5,709 bases of DNA from contig CALCJH010000195.1 of NCBI GenBank assembly GCA_937967775.1, positions 1 to 5,709 on the forward strand, given 5' to 3'. The stretch is from an uncultured bacterium. Its GTDB lineage: Bacteria > Armatimonadota > UBA5829 > DSUL01. A model generated the notes under the pieces. That model saw only the letters and a list, made by a program, of their open reading frames with translations. It ran no database searches and was not told the origin of the DNA. This document shows, one piece after another, positions 1-5,114 of the stretch; the first letter of the stretch is position 1; every line of letters begins with the position of its first letter. The translations under genes and the position numbers were made by a program.

Positions 1-138
1 GGCCGATACCTCTTGGTTTCCTGCGCGGGTGGTTGCCGGATTACGGGGGAGAAGCGTATTCCCGCAGCCGGGCCTTCGCCGTATCTATCGGCAAGACAGC
101 GCCGCTCCTGCAGGGGAACGATCCGGGCAGGTGAAAAA
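1..138. other. Region past motB with no supported gene
   Basis: After the motB stop I see no start codon with a ribosome site on the minus strand. Related operons often continue with fliL and fliM, but no fliL-like N-terminus is visible here. One minus frame stays open to the window edge, beginning at an ATG at 236 inside motB. Its translation is rich in Pro, Arg and Cys and looks like an out-of-frame reading of GC-rich DNA. Confidence 0.4.
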
Positions 139-160
139 TCAGCGCGGGACGGAAGCCGCG
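134..160 (-). terminator. Weak possible terminator at motB end
   Basis: On the minus strand CGCGG (160-156) and CCGCG (147-143) can form a 5-bp stem. The motB stop codon and five T (138-134) follow. The stem is short and the T-run is four bases away, so termination would be weak at best. Confidence 0.2.
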
Positions 161-906
161 GGATCTCCGCCCACGGCCGGACGCAGCAGCACGATCTCCA
201 CCCGGCGGTTACGGAGGCGGGTGGCCTCGCTGGCATTAGACGCGGCCGGGTGTTGGTCTGCGTATCCCGCTGCGGAAAGCCGCTTTGCAGGGATGCCCTG
301 CTGAATGAGAAAGCGCACTACTTCCGTGGCGCGCGCAGTTGAGAGTTCCCAGTTTGTGGCGAACGGCCCGGAACGCACTGGCAGACTGCAGGTGTGCCCT
401 TCCACGCGCACATCGTTCGGCGTTTCGCGGATAAGTGACGCGATCCCTTTGAGGATCTCCTGCGCCTCCGGCCGGATCCTTGCCTCGCTAACCGCAAAAA
501 GCACGCGGTCGGAGAGCAACGTGATGACCAGTCCCCGCTCATCGGAGCCCAGAAGCACTTTCCCTTCAAGCCCCTGACGCTGGATCTCACTTTTTAGGCC
601 CCGGATGAGCGAATACGGGACTCCCGCCACGCTCCCGCCCGCCTCTAGCGGTCTGATGCCTGCTCCTCTCGATACTCCGTGGGCGGCCAGCCCCCTGCCC
701 TGGTGCTCTTCACCAAAACCGCTGCGGATGGAAAGCGCCACCTCCTGAAATCGCGCCAGATTCAGGATGGACATGGAGTAAAGCATGATGAAGAAGGCCA
801 TCAGAAGGGTGATCATGTCCGCGTAGGTAAGCAGCCAGCGCATCGGGCCACCGCTATCGTGGCCGCCCTCACCCGCCGGTTTTCCCGCTGACAACCGGGC
901 GCGCAT
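139..906 (-). CDS. motB: Flagellar stator protein MotB
   Basis: MotB anchors the stator to peptidoglycan and carries the ion-binding aspartate of the channel it forms with MotA in the inner membrane. The 255-residue product has a short cytoplasmic leader, one membrane segment at about residues 24-46 (WLLTYADMITLLMAFFIMLY) with the ion-carrying Asp30 in the Y-A-D motif, a plug/linker at about 47-115, and a C-terminal OmpA-like peptidoglycan-binding domain at about 120-243. That domain shows V-E-G-H-T at 168-172, T-N-W-E-L-S-T-A-R-A at 184-193 and N-R-R-V-E-I at 233-238. An unusual Cys173 stands where the family has Asp after G-H-T. The start at 906 lies 3 nt past the motA stop, implying translational coupling; a GGAGAG lies about 16 nt upstream. 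An internal ATG at 843 would remove the usual cytoplasmic leader and is less likely. The sequence does not settle whether protons or sodium ions are used. Confidence 0.95.
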   Translation of the reverse strand: MRARLSAGKPAGEGGHDSGGPMRWLLTYADMITLLMAFFIMLYSMSILNLARFQEVALSIRSGFGEEHQGRGLAAHGVSRGAGIRPLEAGGSVAGVPYSLIRGLKSEIQRQGLEGKVLLGSDERGLVITLLSDRVLFAVSEARIRPEAQEILKGIASLIRETPNDVRVEGHTCSLPVRSGPFATNWELSTARATEVVRFLIQQGIPAKRLSAAGYADQHPAASNASEATRLRNRRVEIVLLRPAVGGDPAASVPR

Positions 907-909
907 CTC

Positions 910-1785
910 TCAGGCCGCCCGTCTCTCCATCTCGCGGGGATTCTCTTCGCGCAGGCGCGCCGCCCGGTTCTGCAGTTCGGGAGAGAGGAACGCCAGCATC
1001 TTCATCTGCACCATCCGCGGATTGTCTCCGCACTGGATGGCCAGCACGCCCTCGATGATCATCTCGTAGATGGCTGCCTCCTGTTCGGAGCGGTAGCGCA
1101 GCTTGTTGCTGATGGGCAGGAAGAAAAGGTTGGCCAGCATCACGCCGTAAAGAGTGGCCAGAAACGCCGCCGCGATGGCCGGGCCCATCTTGCCGGGCTC
1201 GCTCAGGCTTTTCAGCATGTGGATGAGCCCCATCACCGTCCCGATGATACCCATCGTGGGCGCGAATCCTCCAGCGGTGGCCATCAGGTCCGCTCCGCGG
1301 CGGTGGCGCTGGAGCATGGAGGCGATGTCTGTCTCCAGGATCTCGCGGATGAGCTCGGACGGAGTGCCATCCACCACCAGCTCGATGCCCCGGCGCATGA
1401 AGCGGTTCTCCAGCCTGCGCGCGCTGGTTTCCAGCCCCAGAATCCCTTCCTGGCGGGCGCGGCGGGCAAAGTCAACCATCGTATTCACAACGGCAAGGGG
1501 ATCCATGCGAGGAGAGTGCAGACCCAGGCGCAAGTACGTGGGCAACCTCCGGATCTCCTCCAAGGAGACGGTGACACAGGTGGCTCCCAGTGTCCCGCCC
1601 AGAACGAGCACCAGGGGCGAGACCAGCACCAGGTCGGCGGGATGGCCTCCTTCCAGAATGAGCGCCGTGAGCAGTGCTCCCCAGGCCAGGGCGAGCCCCG
1701 CGATGGTAGCCAGATCCACTATCCCGTCCCGCGTCCTGCCTGGGCGCCGGGGCCCGAAGACCTCTGGCCGCGTGTTACGCCGCAT
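910..1785 (-). CDS. motA: Flagellar stator protein MotA
   Basis: MotA is the four-helix stator subunit that surrounds MotB in the inner membrane and pushes on the rotor protein FliG. The 291 residues show membrane segments at about 24-45, 52-75, 170-192 and 203-225. A large cytoplasmic loop between the second and third carries R-Q-E-G-I-L-G-L-E at 111-119, aligning with the rotor-contact Arg90 and Glu98 of E. coli MotA with the same spacing. Pro176 at the start of the third helix matches the conserved E. coli Pro173. The gene overlaps the flbD stop by 11 bp and ends 3 nt before motB. The ATG at 1785 has AGGGAG at 1793-1798, which is why I chose it. However, the first 22 residues are basic and non-hydrophobic, and a GTG at 1719 would begin V/M-D-L-A-T-I-A-G-L, the usual family N-terminus, so the true start could be there. 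Confidence 0.95.
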   Translation of the reverse strand: MRRNTRPEVFGPRRPGRTRDGIVDLATIAGLALAWGALLTALILEGGHPADLVLVSPLVLVLGGTLGATCVTVSLEEIRRLPTYLRLGLHSPRMDPLAVVNTMVDFARRARQEGILGLETSARRLENRFMRRGIELVVDGTPSELIREILETDIASMLQRHRRGADLMATAGGFAPTMGIIGTVMGLIHMLKSLSEPGKMGPAIAAAFLATLYGVMLANLFFLPISNKLRYRSEQEAAIYEMIIEGVLAIQCGDNPRMVQMKMLAFLSPELQNRAARLREENPREMERRAA

Positions 1786-1996
1786 GGCCGCTCTCCCTGC
1801 TGGCCGTCAAGGGACCTCCACTGATGGTTCTGCGGAAGGCGATGATCCGCTCCACGACCTCCTCCACGGACTCCCGCACCATCAGCTTCCGCCCGGTGGT
1901 CAGGCTGATGACAGTGTCCGGCGTCCTCTCGATGAACTCGATGAGGTCAGGGTTCACCATCAGGGGGGAATCGTTGATGCGTGTCAGCTCTATCAT
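1775..1996 (-). CDS. flbD: FlbD/SwrD family flagellar protein
   Basis: This 73-residue protein begins M-I-E-L-T-R-I-N and continues with V-N-P-D-L-I-E-F-I-E, D-T-V-I-S-L-T-T-G-R-K and V-R-E-S-V-E-E-V-V-E-R, the signature of the short FlbD family encoded between flgE and motA in many bacteria. It is unrelated to the sigma-54 activator FlbD of Caulobacter. The Bacillus subtilis member SwrD is known to raise flagellar motor power and support swarming, which fits its place next to the stator genes; the same role here is inferred. I chose the ATG at 1996 because the family starts at this residue and GGTGAG lies just upstream at 2000-2005. An in-frame GTG at 2059 would add 21 atypical residues and has no ribosome site. 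The tail after about residue 60 is longer than usual and low in conservation. The stop lies inside the start region of motA, so translation is probably coupled. Confidence 0.92.
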   Translation of the reverse strand: MIELTRINDSPLMVNPDLIEFIERTPDTVISLTTGRKLMVRESVEEVVERIIAFRRTISGGPLTASRESGHAA

Positions 1997-2048
1997 CCGC
2001 TCACCGGGGCTGGAAGGGAGCCGGGCCGGCGGCCCGGCTCCCGGTGAG
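1997..2048 (-). promoter_or_regulatory. Nested hairpin over the flbD ribosome site
   Basis: Read on the minus strand, the flgE-flbD gap contains a perfect 12-bp GC-rich inverted repeat (GGGAGCCGGGCC, loop GCC, GGCCCGGCTCCC) at 2042-2016. It is flanked by CTCACC at 2048-2043 and its complement GGTGAG at 2005-2000. GGTGAG is also the only Shine-Dalgarno-like sequence for flbD, three bases before the ATG. Folding would therefore hide the ribosome site of flbD. No T-run follows, so it is not an intrinsic terminator. It may lower stator gene expression relative to hook protein or stabilise the flgE message; both roles are inference. Confidence 0.6.
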
Positions 2049-2065
2049 GAGATCCTCACTGTAAT

Positions 2066-2073
2066 TTATCGGC
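2066..2073 (-). promoter_or_regulatory. Sigma-28-type -10 octamer, no -35
   Basis: GCCGATAA on the minus strand is identical to the -10 consensus of flagellar sigma factor FliA/SigD and lies in the short gap between flgE and flbD. The expected TAAA -35 core is not at the usual 15-nt spacing. The nearest TAAA (2102-2099, overlapping the flgE stop codon) is 25 nt upstream. The 7-mer GCCGATA also occurs elsewhere in the window, so this may be chance. Confidence 0.2.
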
Positions 2074-2099
2074 TGTCGGGACGGGTCTGGCTCAGGGCT

Positions 2100-3980
2100 T
2101 TACCGCTTGAGCTGCACCAGCTCCTGCAGCACCTCGTCCGACGTCGTGATCAGTCGCGCGTTCGCCTGGAAACCGCGCTGAGCCACGATCATGTTCGTGA
2201 ACTCCGTGGGCAGATCCACGTTGGAAAGCTCAACAAATCCGGCCGTGATGCGGCCGCGGCTTCCCAGAGTGGGGATCCCCACCTGGGCCAGACCGGAGTT
2301 GGAGCTTTCCAGCCAGAGGTTGTTGCCTGCCCGCGTCAGACCGGCGGGGTTGCGGAAGTCCGCCATGGCAAGCTGTGCCAGCGACTGGGTTATGCCGTTG
2401 GTGAACCGGCCGGAGATCACGCCATCCTTGCCGATGGCGATGCTCTCAAGGGTTCCCAGCGCAAGCCCGTCCTGCCGGAGAGCCTGCACGTCAGGGGCTC
2501 CCGCTAGCTGGCTGAGGTTGCCGAAGTTTACCCTAAACTGCAGGGGATTGATGGCTCCGTGCGGCTGCGCCAACGTCAGGCTCACCCCGATCTCCGTCGT
2601 CAAAGGCTTGCCGTTTGCATCGAACCCGATCGTCCCGCTGCCCATCGGGACCCCCGTGCCGTCCAGCGTGGTGTAGCCGACGCCGAAAACATCCTGCAGG
2701 GTGTATCCCACTCCGGTGGAGAGAGAGATGTTCCCCCCGCTGCCCTTGACGAGCGACTGCAGACTGATTTTGCCGTTCGTGGCGGTGGCCACCACACCGG
2801 CGCCCGAACTATTGATCTTCTGGACTACGGTTGCGGCCGTGTCCGTGGGCAGGATGTTGACCGTCACCCCGTTGATGGTCAGCGTGTTGGCCGAAGCGGG
2901 CGGACGGAAGAAGTTTCCGGTGCCGCTGGTGGAACCCGCGCTCAAGCCAAGAGCGCTGAGAGCTGCGGCGCTGGACGATGCCGAGATGCGGATAAGGCTC
3001 TCGGAGCCCTCCGTCGTGTTCGTCAGCACCAGCTGTCCGGCGGCGTTCACCGAGGCCGAGACCTTCAGCGGAGCGACCACACTCGCGAAAGCGGTGTCAA
3101 TGGCCGCCACCACCTGAGCCGGAGTCATCCCGTCGAGCAGCGTAGCCGTCGCGATGGGATTGCCACTGGCATTCTCAAAAACCAGGTCCGACGGCCCGGC
3201 CAGGGAGATACCGCCGGATATGTCCTGCGTGCCGGTCACCCGCGCGGCGCTTGTCGCTCCGGGCACCACCGTAGCCGGGGTTGCCGGTGCTCGCTCGGGC
3301 GAATCGGCAAACCACATCCAGTTGCTGTCCTGGTTGGTCTTCACGAAGCTGATCACCAGAGGATGCTTCACGCCCTGGCTGTCGAACACCGTGACCGACA
3401 TCTGCTGCATCGTCCCAGGGGTGCTCTCCGCGTTCAGGTTGCCGCCCACCTCCACGAGCGATGTGGCCCTTGCAAGGGCCGTCTGGCCGATGAAAATCTG
3501 AATCCTGGAGCTGGGCTCGATCAGCCGGCTGGTATCAATGGCGCCGGTCTGCGGATCGGCGGTCCACCCCAGCACATACAGGCCGGTACCCGTCGAGACC
3601 AGGTTGCCTGCGGAGTCAATGTAGAACGAACCATCCCGTGTGTAATACTTCTGCGAGCCGTCGCTCGTGATCAGGAATCCATTGCCCTCGATGGCGACGT
3701 CCGTGCTTTTGTTGGTGGGCTGCATGGAGCCCTGCCTTAGATCCGGATCGGCGGAGCCCACAGAGACGCCTAGGCCCACCTGGAACGGGTTCGTCCCTCC
3801 GATACCGGTCTGGGTGGGTTGGGTGGCCGGGCGGAGAGTCTGAGAGATGGCGTCCTTGAAGACGATCCTGTTGGCCTTGAAGGCGATGGTGTTGACGTTG
3901 GCCACGTTGTTTCCGATGATATCCAGCGCCGTCTTGTGCGCCTGGACACCGGAGACTCCGTTGAACATCGCTTGAAGCAT
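2100..3980 (-). CDS. flgE: Flagellar hook protein FlgE, enlarged
   Basis: FlgE polymerises outside the cell, after export by the flagellar type III system, to build the curved hook. The 626-residue product has the N-terminal rod/hook signature M-L-Q-A-M-F-N-G-V-S-G-V with A-L-D-I-I-G-N-N-V-A-N-V-N at 18-30. Next come a FlgE/F/G-type core with V-A-I-E-G-N-G-F at 95-102 and Y-Y-T-R-D-G-S-F at 112-119, and a FlaE-type domain from about 165 (S-V-T-V-F-D-S-Q-G at 195-203). The C-terminal helix N-M-I-V-A-Q-R-G-F-Q-A-N-A-R closes the protein. It exceeds the 402 residues of E. coli FlgE because of an insert at about 229-444. The insert carries two stretches resembling the IN motif of flagellin/FliD-type proteins. 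The start has GGAGG at 3988-3992, seven bases from the ATG. The gene opens the flgE-flbD-motA-motB cluster after a strong terminator, so it must have its own promoter. Confidence 0.96.
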   Translation of the reverse strand: MLQAMFNGVSGVQAHKTALDIIGNNVANVNTIAFKANRIVFKDAISQTLRPATQPTQTGIGGTNPFQVGLGVSVGSADPDLRQGSMQPTNKSTDVAIEGNGFLITSDGSQKYYTRDGSFYIDSAGNLVSTGTGLYVLGWTADPQTGAIDTSRLIEPSSRIQIFIGQTALARATSLVEVGGNLNAESTPGTMQQMSVTVFDSQGVKHPLVISFVKTNQDSNWMWFADSPERAPATPATVVPGATSAARVTGTQDISGGISLAGPSDLVFENASGNPIATATLLDGMTPAQVVAAIDTAFASVVAPLKVSASVNAAGQLVLTNTTEGSESLIRISASSSAAALSALGLSAGSTSGTGNFFRPPASANTLTINGVTVNILPTDTAATVVQKINSSGAGVVATATNGKISLQSLVKGSGGNISLSTGVGYTLQDVFGVGYTTLDGTGVPMGSGTIGFDANGKPLTTEIGVSLTLAQPHGAINPLQFRVNFGNLSQLAGAPDVQALRQDGLALGTLESIAIGKDGVISGRFTNGITQSLAQLAMADFRNPAGLTRAGNNLWLESSNSGLAQVGIPTLGSRGRITAGFVELSNVDLPTEFTNMIVAQRGFQANARLITTSDEVLQELVQLKR

Positions 3981-3987
3981 GATGCGA

Positions 3988-3992
3988 CCTCC
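3988..3992 (-). promoter_or_regulatory. Strong ribosome binding site of flgE
   Basis: GGAGG on the minus strand lies seven bases before the flgE ATG, the strongest site in the cluster, as expected for a structural protein made in many copies. It sits four bases downstream of a hairpin at 3996-4020. Confidence 0.85.
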
Positions 3993-3995
3993 GAA

Positions 3996-4070
3996 GGGAA
4001 ACCGACCGACGCCGGTTCCCGCTGTGTCCTTCCGTGAAATCCGTGCGCTCCCGCCGTCGCAGGCGGAAGC
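3996..4070 (-). promoter_or_regulatory. flgE leader hairpins and ANGGA motifs
   Basis: On the minus strand the leader has a 9-bp hairpin (GCTTCCGCC, loop TGCGAC, GGCGGGAGC, with one G-U pair) at 4070-4047. A second hairpin at 4020-3996 (GGGAACCG / CGGTTTCCC with one bulged T) lies just before the ribosome site. Between them lie three ANGGA elements: ACGGA, then ACGGA overlapping AAGGA. Such elements resemble binding sites of the translational regulator CsrA, which controls flagellin in Bacillus. No csrA or fliW is in the window, so a regulatory role is only suggested. Confidence 0.35.
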
Positions 4071-4085
4071 TCGCTCAATGAAAGC

Positions 4086-4112
4086 AAACGGACGGAATGG
4101 CGGGAACCTTTA
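4086..4112 (-). promoter_or_regulatory. Candidate sigma-28-like promoter of flgE
   Basis: On the minus strand TAAAGGTT (4112-4105) matches seven of eight bases of the flagellar sigma -35 consensus TAAAGTTT. After exactly 11 nt comes GTCCGTTT (4093-4086), a poor match to the -10 GCCGATAA. A promoter must lie between the terminator at 4133 and the flgE start, and I found no better sigma-70, sigma-54 or sigma-28 candidate there. Confidence 0.25.
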
Positions 4113-4132
4113 GGGGGAGCAGAGGAGGGCGT

Positions 4133-4177
4133 AAAAAAGCGACCGCCGCCGCTGCTCGTGGGAGCGCGGCGGCGGTC
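4133..4177 (-). terminator. Intrinsic terminator of the PEP-CTERM gene
   Basis: On the minus strand a perfect 12-bp stem GACCGCCGCCGC / GCGGCGGCGGTC (4177-4166 and 4152-4141) is capped by an inner GCTC/GAGC stem with a four-base loop and one bulged base. GC and a run of six T (4138-4133) follow. It begins 35 nt after the stop of the PEP-CTERM gene and separates that gene from the flagellar operon. There is no T-run on the other side, so it acts in the minus direction only. Confidence 0.93.
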
Positions 4178-4212
4178 CGGTCAGTCAGTCGAACGCGGAA
4201 CAGTCCTGTTTG

Positions 4213-4863
4213 TTACTTCCTGCGACGAATGAGCATCGCGCCGAGCCCCATGGACAGAGCCAGGATGCTGGCGGGCTCGGGAACGCAGCAGGAGGTCAGA
4301 TTGTCCACCGACAGCGAGACCGGCTGCCCGCTGACGGAGCCCAGCTTGATGGCCACGACCACCAAGCCCTGGCTCGTGATAATGCCGCCATTTCCGCCGG
4401 GCATCGGGCTCAGGCCCACTGCCTGCCAGTCCCACTGAGTGGGCGGGTTCAGGCCCCAGGAGTCCTTCTTGAAGGCGATGTCGGCCGCCGCGCCGGTATC
4501 GATCTTGTTGACGATGGCTGCAGCCGGAGTCCCGGGCGCCACGCTGAATAGCATGATCTCCGCCCAGCCCGCGCTGCCGATGTTGCCGGACCAGAACCCG
4601 TTCACAGTGGACACCCAGCCCACAGGGCACTCATACACCTGATACCAGCCAAAGCTGCCCTGGCCGCCCGCATTCAGGGAGGCCGTAGCTTCGGGAGGAG
4701 TGGGGCCGTTGTTGGTAATTGCCCAGTTGTTGCCGGAACTCCACGGAGCGGCCCAGCGGGTCCAGCTGGCCTCTCCCGCGGAGAAGTCACCATTCACGAT
4801 GCCCGCGAAAGCAGAGCTCCCGACGACCACCATAGCGGCTGCAAGAAGCAGAACCCTTCTCAT
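4213..4863 (-). CDS. Secreted PEP-CTERM sorting domain protein
   Basis: The 216-residue product has a signal peptide (M-R-R, hydrophobic core at 4-14, likely cut after A-F-A at 18-20). A mature domain opens N-G-D-F-S-A-G and ends near V-S-L-S-V-D-N-L-T, a pattern common in galactose-binding-like beta sandwiches. The C-terminal sorting tail has V-P-E-P at 194-197, a hydrophobic stretch at about 198-212 and R-R-R-K at the end. Such tails are known to be recognised and removed by exosortase, so the protein probably ends up in the envelope or extracellular polymer matrix. The domain holds 11 Trp, in keeping with but not proof of sugar binding. Three Cys are present (79, 192, 193), two of them a pair directly before the PEP box. 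I chose the ATG at 4863 with GAGG five bases upstream; an in-frame GTG at 4869 would add two residues. The gene has its own terminator and probably its own promoter. Its specific function is unknown. Confidence 0.9.
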   Translation of the reverse strand: MRRVLLLAAAMVVVGSSAFAGIVNGDFSAGEASWTRWAAPWSSGNNWAITNNGPTPPEATASLNAGGQGSFGWYQVYECPVGWVSTVNGFWSGNIGSAGWAEIMLFSVAPGTPAAAIVNKIDTGAAADIAFKKDSWGLNPPTQWDWQAVGLSPMPGGNGGIITSQGLVVVAIKLGSVSGQPVSLSVDNLTSCCVPEPASILALSMGLGAMLIRRRK

Positions 4864-4892
4864 CTTCACCTCTTCCTTTCCTCTGTCTCCTT
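4864..4892 (-). promoter_or_regulatory. Purine-rich ribosome site region
   Basis: The 29 bases before the PEP-CTERM start codon are almost entirely A and G on the minus strand, with several Shine-Dalgarno-like cores (AAGGAG, GAGGAAAGG, AAGAGG). GAGG five bases before the ATG at 4863 supports that start. The stretch contrasts with the GC-rich leader upstream of it. Confidence 0.5.
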
Positions 4893-4997
4893 ATTACCTT
4901 CCCGGCCCGTCCGGCGTCCGGGTCGCCGCCGCGCGGCTGCGTTGAGGGTCAACCAGAATCCGCGGAGGCCAACGATCTTCTACCCTTACCCTCTCGT

Positions 4998-5012
4998 CGC
5001 TCAAAAAGAGCG
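4998..5012 (-). repeat. Small inverted repeat in the leader
   Basis: On the minus strand CGCTC, a loop of five T, and GAGCG form a 5-bp hairpin inside the probable leader of the PEP-CTERM gene. The T-run is in the loop rather than after the stem, so it is not a standard terminator. No riboswitch class is recognisable around it. Confidence 0.3.
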
Positions 5013-5068
5013 CCGCAGGCCGCCGCGCAGTCGGCCGTTCTCCAGACGCAAACCAGCACTGTAACTTA

Positions 5069-5097
5069 ACGGTAACTCTCTACCGCTGCCCTGTCAA
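5069..5097 (-). promoter_or_regulatory. Candidate housekeeping promoter, PEP-CTERM gene
   Basis: On the minus strand a perfect TTGACA -35 box (5097-5092) is followed after 17 nt by TACCGT (5074-5069), which keeps the first, second and last bases of TATAAT. It starts 17 nt after the stop of the upstream membrane protein gene and would give a leader of about 200 nt for the PEP-CTERM gene. The -35 and spacing are ideal and the -10 is weak. Confidence 0.45.
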
Positions 5098-5114
5098 GCC
5101 GACCGTATGCAAAT

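Noticed and set aside
1..236. Minus-strand open frame from an ATG at 236 inside motB to the left edge
   Set aside because: It overlaps motB by about 98 bases out of frame and has no ribosome site. Its translation is Pro/Arg/Cys-rich with no family signature. It cannot be fully excluded because the end is outside the window.
2016..2042. The 12-bp hairpin before flbD as an intrinsic terminator
   Set aside because: The base of the stem is followed by TTCCAGCC, with no T-run on either strand.
1154..2047. Plus-strand open frame of 297 codons
   Set aside because: It lies antisense to motA and flbD, both clearly identified by family motifs. Its translation is low-complexity Arg/Ser/Pro-rich sequence, as expected for a shadow frame in GC-rich DNA.
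1996..2059. Longer FlbD start at GTG 2059
   Set aside because: It would add 21 Pro/Gly-rich residues not found in the family, lacks a Shine-Dalgarno sequence, and its added codons are the same bases that form the hairpin.
2559..3740. Plus-strand open frame of 393 codons
   Set aside because: It is antisense to flgE, has no recognisable domain, and is rich in Arg, Gly and His, typical of a shadow of a GC-rich gene.
4086..4132. Sigma-54 promoter before flgE based on a TTTGCTTT element
   Set aside because: The required GG ten bases upstream of the GC is absent.
5018..5036. GGCCG / CGGCC arms as a terminator for the membrane protein gene
   Set aside because: The stem is only 5 bp with a 9-nt loop, and the T5 further on lies in the loop of another small hairpin rather than after the stem.
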